64,000 bases of DNA from Cycas panzhihuaensis (GCA_023213395.1 CM041465.1:110491741-110555740), one strand, 5' to 3'. Counted from the stretch's first letter, positions 24,480-34,834 are shown. The notes: generated from the sequence alone by a model not told the origin. Numbers and translations: made by a program.

Positions 24480-25689
24480 AGTGACAATACCGCCCGATGC
24501 AGTGATGAAGTTAGATCTCACATCTGGACTTTTGCCAGGCAATACCTCCTCATGGACGAGGTATTATACAAGAGGTCCTTCGATGGGATCCTCCTCCGCT
24601 ACATCACTCTTGTGAGCCAGGCCAAGTACTTCGTAAATGTCACCACGGTATTTGTGGAGGTCACTTTGGGGGCCAATCGATGGCTTAAAGGATCCTTCGT
24701 ATGGGCTATTTCTGGTCGTCCCTTTTCAAGGACGCTCATGCCTTTGCTCTGAAATATCAGCGATGTCAAGAACATGCCAACATTTCCCATGTGCCTTCCA
24801 AGGCCCTGCATCCCATTATTTCACCATGGCCTTTTACTCAGTGGGGACTAGACCTCATTGGGGCTATCTCCCTGCCTTCGTCGTCGCAGCACAAGTTTAT
24901 CTTGACTGCCACAGAATATTTCACTAAATGGGCAGAGGCCATCCCCTTGATCACTACCCCTGGTAAAACAATAGCCACATTCATTTACCAGCACATCATT
25001 TTTCGTTTTGGGATTTTGGATGTCTTAATTACTGACAATGGAACTCCTTTCTGTAATAAGGAAATGGATGAGCTTTGTGAGAAGTTTAAAATTTCTCACA
25101 AGACTTCCTCCCCTTACTACCCTCAGGCAAATAGCCAAGTGGAGTCTTTCAATAAGACTCTCATCAACATTCTCAAGAAAACCATTGCTCAGTCTCAAAG
25201 GATTGGCACCTTCAGCTACCCTCCGCTTTGTGGGCTTACTGCACCTCTATCCGTTCTGCCACGGGAATGACTCCATTCTCCCTGGTCTATGGTACTGAGG
25301 CAGTACTCCTGCTGGAGGTGGAGATTCTTTCCTTGCGAGTCTCCCTTTGAGGTCTCATCGATGAAGAGTCAATCTGTCAGGCTCACCTTCTGGACCTTGA
25401 GGCTTTGGATGAGAGACGCTTAGTTGCTTATCAGGCTAACCTGGCATCCAAAGCTCGCTCACAAAGGACCTACGATAAACATCTTCATTCTCGTCTTTTG
25501 TTCCCTGGCGACCATGTCCTCAAGCTTGAGTATCTCCATGATCGCTTGACCAAGTTCAAACCCCGATGGGTTGGTCCTTTTGTCATTATCAAATCCATTG
25601 GTAATGGTGCCTATAGGATAACCACCCTAGAAGGGCTTGAATTTGAGAAAGTTATTAATGGGAAATTCCTTAAAAAATTTTACGCATGA
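24480..25689 (+). pseudogene. Element A integrase
   Basis: Continues the polyprotein but in three frames because of small indels near 24,490, 24,670 and 25,250. The N-terminal zinc-binding region is damaged (CGGHF near 24,655). The catalytic core has Asp at 24,851 (LDLIG), Asp at 25,034 (TDNGTPF) and Glu at 25,142 (SQVESFNK); the last two are spaced by 35 residues, a DD35E integrase. The C-terminal domain (RPGD-like LFPGDHVLKLEYL, then KFKPRWVGPFVI) ends FLKKFYA at 25,689. A TGA near 25,348 fits a changed Arg codon. The enzyme would insert the cDNA, which agrees with the 5-bp target duplication. Confidence 0.9.
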
Positions 25690-26341
25690 TCTTTCGGTGA
25701 TCCCTTCGCCTTCCTCTGAAATGAGCCTAAACTACCATCTTAGGTTGTCCCCATTCTTCCCAACCACGGGTAGAATGGCAATTTAAGATGGATCCTTCTT
25801 CTTCTTTCTGGTTCCTTCCACGGAACCCGCATTCCCGTACCCTCTTAGGAACTTTTGTCTTCCTACTTGGGTATTCCCTAATCAAGACAACGCTTTAGAG
25901 CATCATCGCTCCTCTCTCCTGCCTACTGTTTCCTTCGTATATTCTGCTATGCTCTTCTGTAGACGTATATATCGCTCTATCCTCTAAACTCACACCTCTC
26001 TATTGTCTCTACTTACGGCGGGTGTGTGTGCTCCTGTTAGACATATAGCCATACATGGAAGGGAATGTGTACATCATATAATAAAATATTCACAGCATAA
26101 CATTTACAACATATAAAATAAACATACATGTCATCCACACATGATATATATACAGCATCTCGTGTTAAAATGGGGTTCCAATTACCCCGTATATATATAC
26201 ATCCAAAAATCATGTTACATCATACATATGGGAAGCTAGTGTCCTTGTAGGGGGGTACAATCATATGATGTTATATATGCCCCCCTGGAGGCCCGTGCTT
26301 TCCCCTATCAAAGTCAATATGTACATCCCCTACTCTACTGC
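25690..26341 (+). mobile_element. Spacer of element A after integrase
   Basis: No gene seen. It includes an AT-rich part around 26,040-26,280 with many ATATAT and CATAT runs, which could hold the 3' end and polyadenylation region of the antisense transcript; this is a guess from position. Confidence 0.5.
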
Positions 26342-26665
26342 TTGGCTCACGGGTACCATCTCCCGGTCTGTGTGATCCCTCTCTCGGGGACCACATCCCT
26401 CCGAGGCTCCTCCTGGGCCTCCATGAGCTACCTACCTCGCTCCCCTCATCTCGTGGTCATCTCGAGGTCATCACCACCGTGTGGGTATACGTCTTGCTCT
26501 GGCTCGACCTCGACGCCATCTAAGCCACAAGCTGATCGTATTGGGCCTATATACGATCCCTCTCTCCTCGGAGTCCCTCCTCCGTCGCTCTGAGGCACTC
26601 CTCGAGTACTGCTATCTAGACTCTGCTCTCAGCATCTCCGCCTACTCTGCCTTGTGCCTCTAGGG

Positions 26666-27219
26666 CCTGCACCCATCCACGTAGATCATCCCTCTCACGC
26701 CTCGCCTCATCTCGCTCCTGCTACAACTGTCCCTGCAATGTCATGTGCTCTTGGGACTCTACAACCCATATGTCTCTAGCCCTCACCAACAGGGTGAATG
26801 CCTCCATGTGGGTACCTCTCGCCCTAGGCTTATCTCCTACCTGGAGGGGCGGTTGCCCCTCTGCATATACTTGAGGGAATACCTCCCTCACCACAGCCTC
26901 TATTAGTCTCTGGATCTCCGCTACACCTGCCAATACAACATGCCATGTGTCAGTATACATCTCACCATATACCATGATCAAATCAAATCAAATATCTATC
27001 TGGATGCCAAACGACTTAGGAAATGGTCAAGTCTCACCCTCATGGCCTTGACTCCTGCAGTCGTGTGGCATCCTCCCCTCCTAGCTCTCCGCTAGCTGCG
27101 GGTGCCTCATCCTCGGGCACCTCCTCTACCTAGGCCTCCCTCCTTGTAGGGATCATCTCAACTCTCGTCCCTTCAGATCCCCTCACGATCCGTAGCCTGC
27201 GGGCCCTGGTCACTGCCCC
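26666..27219. repeat. Tandem duplication in the antisense gene of A, unit 1
   Basis: A 554-bp segment starting CCTGCACCCATCC. The next 554 bases repeat it at high similarity. The period is not a multiple of three, so the copy would shift the antisense frame. Confidence 0.85.
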
Positions 27220-27777
27220 CCTGCACCCATCCGCATAGCTCATCCCTCTCGCACCTCGCCTCATCTCGCTCCTGCTATAGCTATCCCCAGAATGTCATAT
27301 GCTCTTGGGACTCTACGGCCTATATGTCTCTAGCCCTCACGAACAGGGCGAATGCCTCCATGTGGGCACCTACCGCCCTAGGCTCATCTCCTGTCTAGAT
27401 GGGCGGTTATCCCTCTGCATATACCTGAGGGAATACCTCCCTCACCACAGCCTCTATCAGTCTCTGGATCTCCACTGCACCTGCCAATATAACATGCCAT
27501 GTGTCAGTATACATCTCACTATCTACCATGATTAAATCAAATCAAATGTCTATCTGGATGCCAAATAACTCGGGAAATGGTCAAGTTTCACCTGCTGTGG
27601 CCGCTGGCTCCTCTGGTTGTGTGGCATCCTCCCCTTCTGGCTCTCCACCAGCTGCGGGTGCCTCATCCTTAGGCACCTCCTCTGCCTGGGCCTCCCTCCT
27701 CGCAGGGATCAGCTCAACTCTTGTCCCTCCGGATCCCCTCACGATCCGTAGCCTGCGGGCCCTCGTCACTGGCCCCC
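27220..27777. repeat. Tandem duplication in the antisense gene of A, unit 2
   Basis: Begins CCTGCACCCATCCGC and ends near GTCACTGGCCCCCT. Unit 2 keeps the longer open antisense frame (27,853-27,581), while unit 1 keeps an open frame for the C-terminal helix (26,981-26,721). Confidence 0.85.
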
Positions 27778-28797
27778 TACTCTTGTCCTGCATTCCTGAT
27801 GGGCCTGCCTCTCCTCTGGCAGCCCCAGATGGACCCTTTGCATCTCTTGTCATCCTTGAAGGACCTGCCTCTCCTGCAAGTCATGACAGCCCAGCCCCAT
27901 CTCCTCCATCATCGCCATCATCGCCATCATCATTACCTATAGGTGCTCCTACTCTGCCTGCCTCATCATCACTGTCCCACCTCACCGTCCTGTAGGGCTC
28001 TGCTACATAGTCTGGTAGGGTGAGGAGGTCCAGTGATGTCACCTCTACTGATCGTCAGACATGGGCCTAGTCCTCTATCCCTCTCAACCGTGTCTGCCAC
28101 TTGTGGACCATCGGGGCTCGCTCTGTGATGGGGTGTGGTTCCCCCGTTGGTGCCACTATCGCGAAATGATAAAAAAACCAACATTGTAACAGTGTGCTAT
28201 ATGACAATCCACCTCTGCCGGTCATCCTGATAGTGTCTAGTTGGGCGACGAGGTTCGACACTATCAGGGTCGCCTAGTCCATCCTCTCGCCAGCTTCACA
28301 GCGGCGTACTACATCCAACCATCCACCCGGTATCTCCCTATAGTTATATTTCTGGGAAATCCAGAATAGAACGTACAGTACAACCAACTTCCTTACCCAA
28401 GGAATCCCTGACATCAGCATGGTCTTAAGGGGAGCTCCCCTCTGCTCCCACCTATCAGCTCCTGTGAAGAACAGGCGCCTCTGTGTCTTTGCCTCGGTCT
28501 TGGCAGCGTCCCTAGTCTCACCAGCCTTCTAGTCGTCGGTACTCCCAGTATCTGTCATATGTATCTCGGCATAACCATCATGTCACCTACCTGAGGTAGG
28601 CGGAATACATGTCTCCTCCTATCCTAATGGGATACGATGTCAACCAATAACCTCTAATCGGATGCATATTGAGGTGTCTTCAAGGCCTTGTATAGGCCGC
28701 ACCTCTACATGATCTCCCTGTCCTCCTGGGACGCCATCTCCATGTAACTCAACATAGCCATACCTATGTTCTCGTGGTTATCCACCGCAATGACAGC

Positions 28798-29277
28798 CTG
28801 TCCACATCAAAAATGATTAAAGTTAGCTTCATGTCAGTTATCAGCACTCCTTACCCTCTCTCGACTCTCTCTGTCTGAGATTTAGGGCTCTTTTGGCCCT
28901 CCTATCTTTTTTTCTCCTTTTCTGTCTTCGTACCACGCAGAACTTAGCGGTACCGCTAAGTTCAGGTCAGGTCCTGTGGTGAACGGGCCCCACGACAATG
29001 ATCACGTCACCGCGATCTTTCCCGCAGTACGAACGGTGACCCCCCAAAAGGGGGGATTTCTGCCCTGAAAAATAAAAAAAATTCTTCTGGTGGACCCCGT
29101 GGGGCCCAATGGGACCAGGGCTCCCTAATGCCTAGGTCCCCGCCTCTTTCTGGGTCCAATTCAGACTTCGAGAGGCCTCTAATTTCCCATAAGGGGTACT
29201 AAAATCACATAAAAAACTATGAAAAACTAATGAAATTCAAACTTCAAAACGGGTTGGGTTTAGTGATATCCACTTAC
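28798..29277 (-). other. Intron 1 of the antisense PMD gene in A
   Basis: On the minus strand it starts GTAAGTGG and ends GGACAG, 480 nt, phase 0. Exon 1 is exactly 24 nt in both A and B, and the exon 2 peptides align from the first residue. Being antisense to the element RNA, the intron cannot be lost during normal retrotransposition. Confidence 0.75.
29040..29055. other. Short perfect inverted repeat in the antisense-gene intron of A
   Basis: Six C, four A, six G: CCCCCCAAAAGGGGGG. It lies inside the intron of the antisense gene. It may be chance or a cruciform or hairpin; no function is claimed. Confidence 0.5.
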
Positions 29278-29460
29278 TGGATCCGATCTCGCTGTCGCCA
29301 TCTTGTCCTATCGATCCTACTGGCTCTCCCCGCTCTCTGATCCAATGGTCCGATCTCTCCCTGCATGCCTTCGAAGTTGGGCGATGCCCCGCTGCATAAG
29401 GAAATGGCTCTGGTTTCTCACAAGAGCCGATGAAAATGAATCCATTTTCCGTTTGATTTC

Positions 29461-29468
29461 CTTATATA
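29461..29468 (-). promoter_or_regulatory. TATA box of the antisense PMD gene in A
   Basis: On the minus strand it reads CTATATAAGG, a strong TATA box, about 165 nt before the exon 1 ATG at 29,301. Element B has TATAAAT at the equivalent distance. Confidence 0.65.
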
Positions 29469-29931
29469 GGCAGGGGTCCCAACGGGTACTTCTTCCATTT
29501 TTGGCTCCGCGACAGCCGTTGGGATCATCCCATTTCCCTGATTGCCTTTGCCTTCTGGCCCCGTCACCCATTGTTCTCTCTTGACACCCTTTTTGCACTT
29601 TCTCGTAGGTGCATTTATGGTGCCTCATTTTTGCACTTTTTTCCCTCGGTCCTTCCATCTCGTTTTACGTGCCACTCATGTGCATGCCTGAATTTATACT
29701 TGTTTGGCTCGTTTTATTGCCCTGGACTCGTTTTTGCAGTCCTTTCTTGCTCTTGGGATCCCCAAAGGGGATGCTCCCCCGTCTGGGGGCATGTTTCACT
29801 TTTCGAAGCGACCTTTTGGCGCCCCGAGAGGCTTTTTCCTCCAACCACTCTCTAATGGTGATCGGACCGCTTGCTCTTGGCCTCGGTAACCTCATTGCTA
29901 GGTCCTCCTACTCTTCACGGCCACTTTTTGC

Positions 29932-30468
29932 TTGCCTTTCGAGTATTACTTTCATTATTTATTGACTACCAGTACTTTTGTGTCACCCATGTCCATCTAC
30001 ATCTTTACCAACAGCGGAAGCCACAGTAACCTTAGACCTTCTACCGCTGCATGGATTCTCCGTAGCCCTTCTGGACACGATCTCCTGTGCTCTGGGATCT
30101 TCCTCCTAGAGGCTACTAACAACGAAGCTGAATATATAGCTGTTATTAAAGCCCTTGCTAATGCTCTCAATTTCCATCACAGATCCATCGTTTTGCTTTG
30201 TGACTCTCAAGTTGTGGTGTCTCATCTCACCCAGGTTTACCAGGTGCGATGCCCTCACTTGATGACTCTTGCTTCTGCCACCAGATCTCTCCTAGCCCAC
30301 TTCTCTTCCGTCAACATCCAGCATATCCCTGAGGCCCTCAACACTGAGGCAGATAGTCTCGTTTACCTCATCCTTGAGCATCGCCTTCCTCTCCTTCTTG
30401 GCCAGTCCACGAGGCTCGTCCCAGCCACATCGCCCAAGCCCCAGGTCATCATACACTTTGCTTTATGA
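29932..30468 (+). CDS. Separate RNase H ORF of element A, between antisense gene and 3' LTR
   Basis: An uninterrupted frame of 178 codons in the sense direction. The likely functional start is the internal Met before SIYIFTNSGS (about 29,989). The domain has the RNase H fold order: FTNSGS (Asn at 30,010 in place of the first catalytic Asp), NNEAEYIAVIKALANAL with Glu at 30,124, LLCDSQVVVSHL with Asp at 30,202, and EADSL with Asp at 30,352. It is of the plant/archaeal RNase H-like type, distinct from the RNase H fused to RT. An extra RNase H is known in Tat elements. Here it lies 4.2 kb beyond integrase and beyond the antisense gene, so how it is translated is unclear; splicing or its own promoter are options. 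The altered first Asp suggests loss of catalysis. Element B has the same arrangement. Confidence 0.75.
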   Translation: MPFEYYFHYLLTTSTFVSPMSIYIFTNSGSHSNLRPSTAAWILRSPSGHDLLCSGIFLLEATNNEAEYIAVIKALANALNFHHRSIVLLCDSQVVVSHLTQVYQVRCPHLMTLASATRSLLAHFSSVNIQHIPEALNTEADSLVYLILEHRLPLLLGQSTRLVPATSPKPQVIIHFAL

Positions 30469-30810
30469 CCCACTCGTACCTCTAAAACCTAGCCACTAAC
30501 GAGGTTAAACTATGACGACTACCCATTATGCTTATTCTTCTACTTGATTATGCACGTCCTTCTGCATCTTTTGTGGTGGGGGCAACCCCCTCATCATTTT
30601 TTCTTCCAGTCAGTTTCTAGGTGGCTTATAGGCAGCCCTTATGCTGTCTCTACCACCGCTTTCGTATCCACGCGTTCTGCCATGACACTCACCAGCACCC
30701 TTGCCTACTGTTATGATCTTGATTGATATATCTATATACACATGTGCTACTGACAGTTGTGTTACCAGCATTTGCCATCGCACCAGGCTTTCGAGCGGCG
30801 AGGCTCTGTT
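30469..30810 (+). mobile_element. 3' spacer of element A
   Basis: No gene seen. It shares blocks with the 3' spacer of B, such as GAGGTTAAACTATG near 30,501. Confidence 0.6.
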
Positions 30811-30813
30811 GCC

Positions 30814-30823
30814 AAGGGGGCAG
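30814..30823 (+). other. Polypurine tract of element A
   Basis: AAGGGGGCAG just before the 3' LTR, in a TTGCCAAGGGGGCAGT context. Confidence 0.7.
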
Positions 30824-33548
30824 TATTTCCTAACTTCCGAGAATGGATACAGAATTACCGACTCAGGTAAGTGTAGGTATGTTTCTCACCTTATCATCGC
30901 TTTCTTTTGGTGAGTGTTTGCTTACATGTCTGCATGTTTGTGGCCTTGTAGACCATTTTGTCCTCGTCTACACTTATTTAGCCTATGACGACTATAGCAG
31001 GGGCATACTCCCAGTAAGTGTGGCACCCCCGTGGCCATTCCACTTCCTGCATTCTGCCCTACTCGCTCCAAGATCCACTTGGCTTATGCCACCTCTGCCT
31101 ATGTGATGACCCATCATTGTTTGGTTGACTTGCCATATCGTTTGAATCCTATTTTTGCTCTTTTGGACTTGTTTGTTGGCTTATTTATCCTCGGGTAGGT
31201 GTCTCAACCCCCCATTTATCTTTTTTGCCATTGGCCCATAGCCCAGGCTGGTTATCCGGGCTAGATTTTACCTCCAGGTGAATACTGCCACGAATTTCGT
31301 GATACCGCCGCAAATTCTGTGGTACCACAGATTTTACAGCGGGATGACTGTCCATACTTATTTTTTAAAAACTGCCATGGAAATTTTGCATTTATTGCGA
31401 AACTGCCATGTGTCTCGTAACTTGACTCACTGCCAACTGCATCCTAATCGCTTTCTTTAGGGTTTGGGCTAAGTATTTAAGTCTTCTTTAACTCATTTTT
31501 AAGATCTTTTGTTCATTTTTTGGATTGCTTCTTAAGGAAACCACTCTGTGCTCTGTTATTCTCTGCTGCTCTACTGTTGCTACAGGACCTGTGCCTCTCC
31601 TCTAGTGCCCAGCTCTCCTTTGGTATAGCTAGGATATCTTCCCAGCCCTTCACACACCTTGGAGAGGGCCCCTTTGGAGAGATCTTAGCGGATTCTTGCC
31701 CAGGCAGCCATCAAAGCGTTCCAAGTGCAGGTGTTCTTCCTCTAACTCCATTAGCAGGTGTCCAAACCTGCTACACCACAGTTTTTGGGCTAATTTCTTA
31801 GCCTCTCTTTAGCAGCCTTTGACTAAGACAAGAGCTTCCCCTCCTCTTCTCAAGTATTCATTGATTTGAGCCATTTTCTTATTCAATTGATGCCCTATTT
31901 TGCTTGTCCTCTTGCTTGGGTTTTTGAAGGTTGTTTTCCTCTTTATATTGGGTTGTTTTACTCTTGTCATTAGTGCCTCCTTGCCTGCATTTATTACTCA
32001 AGGCAATGGCAAAGAAGGGTTGCATAGGGTTTGGGAGAGAGTTGGGTGGATTCTGTACCACCTTCCATGCTCCTCAAGTGGCTCTTAGCCTCCCAAACCT
32101 TCCCTCTTACCCCGTGCTGTCTTTGGCACTCAAACAAGGGTTTGTTGGGCCTTCCTTAGCCACTGAAATTAGTGTTATCACACGTTGAAGCACTGGTTTG
32201 AGGGCTTGTGCTTTGGTCTGGGCAACTCATGTAAGTCCCTACCACTTGTCCTTCGCCCAACTCCTTTCCTAGTAGCCCGGTTTGCTCTTCATAGCGTCCC
32301 GGCTTGCCGTAGGTCCTCTTTGGCTCCTTTCAACTCTCTTACTACTATTTCTAGCCATCTTTCTTAGCCTTACCCTCATTGCCTCGTGGCTTTTGGGGGA
32401 GGTTGGGGTTGTTCTTTGTAGGAAGTAGGCCACTCCGAGGCTTACCAATTACTTTCCATTTACTTTGGTTGTCCTCCTTTACATATTATCATCATTGTGT
32501 TGATACTAATATATACGTGTTTAAGTTTATATTTGTTTTGCATAGACATGTATTATTAGGACCTTTCCATTGCATGTTAGCACCCTTTCTCCGGAGAGGG
32601 GGGAGGTCATCACTTGCTTGTAGGTATTCAAAAAGTGTAAAGGACCTTTCTCCATTCGTCCCTTTGCCGGTAAGCACTTCCATTCATGTCGTATTTTTCA
32701 TACTTTATTTATTACTAGTACTTGGTCCCTTTCTTCCCTTATTTTATACTTTAGTATTTTTTCGGGGAAGGTAAAGGAGCCCCTCATTCTGATCCACTGC
32801 GACTCTTCATGACCGCTGCACCTTGTGGAGTAGTTTTGGGTGTCCCTTGGGAGCACCACCATCACGACACGCTTCCGTTCTGGATACATACTTTCGCTTC
32901 ACTTTATCTCCTTTTCCTTTTGAATTTCCTTTACATAGTAGTAATTAACTCATTATAAATAGAAAGGAAATCAACCTTGCTTTTGGTTCATACTTTATTT
33001 ACTTTGTTGTTTGCATCTTCTTTAGCCGTAGGAAAAGGTCTTAGGAAACCTTCCCTCTCACCTTTTCCCTCATTTTACCGTGCAAGCTTCCTTCTCTCCT
33101 TATTATTTGTGTATTTGGTTAGTTTGCTTAGGCATACTTTGACCCACCTCCTTGGGCTATCTCTTTTACGTTCCCTTGGTTCCCCGCTTAGTCGGATAAC
33201 CAAGGTGACCCCATGCATAGGCCACCTAGTTGCCTATCCTTCCTTGTTTCCCGTTGCTCTAGGGAAACCCCCGAAGGTCTCTCTCCTTCCCCTTCCAGCC
33301 ATCCAGGGGTGGGAGGATCCTTCCCTTAGGTCAACTCAGGCTAACCCTATGCCTTCTCACCTCTTGCTCGAAGTGGGGGGATCACCCTTTGGTAGCTATA
33401 TTCCATTATAGGTCCCGAACTCGCGCTCCGGCGTATGGGGCACCCTGCGTGGTACTTTCCCTACTTATAGGTCCTTTTCTCGATCATATTATCAACCGCT
33501 CTTACCATTCCTGTTTAGTTAGGTAGCTATCCCGTAGATGCGCGTCCA
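30824..33548 (+). repeat. 3' LTR of element A
   Basis: It starts TATTTCC, where the 5' copy has TGTTTCC (G to A at the terminus), and ends GCGCGTCCA. It is co-linear with the 5' LTR and is followed by the GCCCT duplication. Confidence 0.9.
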
Positions 33549-33553
33549 GCCCT
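33549..33553. repeat. Target site duplication of element A, right copy
   Basis: GCCCT, identical to 16,121-16,125. Confidence 0.9.
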
Positions 33554-34534
33554 TGATAAGAAAACTTAAGTTTCCCCCACCTAGAAGAATAAATAACACC
33601 TATTATGCTAAGCCATAGGTGACCTCATAATTGGTTGAGGAGCTACCTCATGATGCTATGATTTCCTAGGAGGCTTCTTAAGACTTGCTTGTATCTCAAT
33701 AGCCTCTAACACCAAACATTTGGCTATGGGAGAATCATATGTCATAACCCTATTTTGAACACTTCCACAAGAACCTTAGGGTGAAGGACATTGATAAAGA
33801 TATCTCTCTTTAGCTCTTTAGGCAAAGCAACCTTGGAGGAGTGAAGGAGATCATGGGATCATCTTAGAAAATCATTGTTAAGTTCATCGTGATTTTATTT
33901 CAATGATAGAAGGGCTTTGACCTCACTTTTGAAGAGTTTGGCCACATCAAAATAGTTGATGAACACGTCAACTAGCTGTTTAAAAGTGAAAATTAAATGA
34001 GCAGGGAGATGGTAGAACCATTTCAATGTGTCTCCTTGAAGGGATCTCATGAAGAGTTTCATCATAATATAGTTGTAGGTCTAATAGTCGATACATACCA
34101 TGGCAAAGTCTCTAATGTGCTCAGTTGGGTCTTGTGAAGAAGTACCATTGAATTTAGGTACTTCTAGGTGATGAGACAGTAAGTTAGTCCTAAGGGCCTC
34201 GATGGATAAAGGGGTCAAATGGTAGTCAATGAAGGGGTAGAACCCTAGTTGAACTAACAGGTAAACCTAGGAGGAAGCAGATAGGTATAGGTACCCACCT
34301 TTGTCCTACGAGAAGTAGGAGGAATAACCATAAGGAGGATGTAGGTTTCCCTCTAACTAGTAAGAGGGAGCTACCCCTATATAAAGATGTATTACATTGG
34401 GGGACAAGTGAGGAGGTCTCAACCCACTACATGGACATACCATATGCATAGGAGAATGATGCAAGTATGCCCCTGAGGAGGTAGTTATATAAGAATATAG
34501 AATGTGAGGGAGAGTAAGTCCCCCTTGCAGAGCA
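33554..34534 (-). pseudogene. Element B gag, C-terminal part (capsid), minus strand
   Basis: On the minus strand, the block around 34,170-33,990 reads KYLNSMVLLHKTQLST and then DPFKETH and NGSTISLLI, matching the A capsid domain from FDGTLSQ to KWFYHLP once shifts are allowed. CLKS and KPFYH segments continue the match to the A block before 20,760. It is the continuation of 42,209-43,200, from which Copia-2 separates it, and of pol at 16,120, from which A separates it. Stops and frameshifts are dense. Confidence 0.7.
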
Positions 34535-34832
34535 TGAAATAGGTTAATATCACAAGGTCATTACATTAGTTGATTATTTTTAAAAAGGGTCTTAAGTGAA
34601 CTTTAAATTAGATCATTTAACTGAAATGCACTTTCATGTGCATTATGTGTAATTTCATTTCACCTAACTCTAATGCTCCATCTCTCAATATAAAAGTAAA
34701 AGCTCAATGGAGGAGGCTTATTTTTACCTCCTCATTTTGTGAGAGCTACTTTCTTTCTCTCAAGTCTCTCTTGCTCCTATGTTTACCTTTATATTTAGTA
34801 TGTGGAGATGAAGGATAGATCTACTCTTTTCA
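34535..34832 (+). repeat. 5' LTR of Copia-2
   Basis: Starts TGAAATAGGTTAATATC and ends CTCTTTTCA. Aligned with 41,912-42,208. It carries a TCAATATAAAAGTAAAAGC segment with a TATA box (about 34,687). Confidence 0.85.
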
Positions 34833-34834
34833 TG

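Larger units (their letters stand above)
26342..29301 (-). pseudogene. Antisense plant-mobile-domain (PMD) gene of element A, two exons
   Basis: Exon 1 (29,301-29,278) is MATARSDP and ends at GTAAGT. The intron ends TGGACAG. Exon 2 starts in phase 0 at 28,797 with AVIAVDNHENIG. LLVDIVSH then a stop (TAG for Trp by comparison with B) then DRRRHVFRLPQ, and QILGVP, form the PMD start; LFWISQKYNY, GGWLDVVRRCEAGERMD and ATLIVSNLVAQLD follow to about 28,230. Next come WFFYHFAIV, MVHKWQTRLRGIED, SLDLLTLPDY, then a Gly/Asp-rich and an acidic Ala/Glu/Pro-rich linker (27,853-27,581), and a helical C-terminal region (IQRLIEAVVREVFPQVYAEG, ARDIWVVESQEHM) duplicated at DNA level. The same gene, in the same antisense place, is in B. 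No catalytic motif is seen; function unknown. The 3' end is approximate. Confidence 0.8.
16126..33548 (+). mobile_element. Element A, full-length Gypsy/Tat-like retrotransposon, 17.4 kb
   Basis: LTRs of 2,724 and 2,725 bp bound the element, with exact GCCCT target duplications. In order it holds a primer site, a single-frame gag-protease-RT-RNase H polyprotein, an integrase shifted by small indels, an antisense spliced PMD gene, a second separate RNase H, a polypurine tract and the 3' LTR. Great size, long LTRs, Gln-containing primer region of tRNA-Arg type and an extra RNase H point to the Tat/Ogre branch of plant Gypsy. It sits inside element B in the opposite orientation. Stops make it non-autonomous today. 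Confidence 0.9.

Noticed and set aside
29303-29965. Plus-strand frames opposite the antisense-gene leader in A
   Set aside because: No counterpart in B and no domain; the antisense promoter and exon explain this region better.
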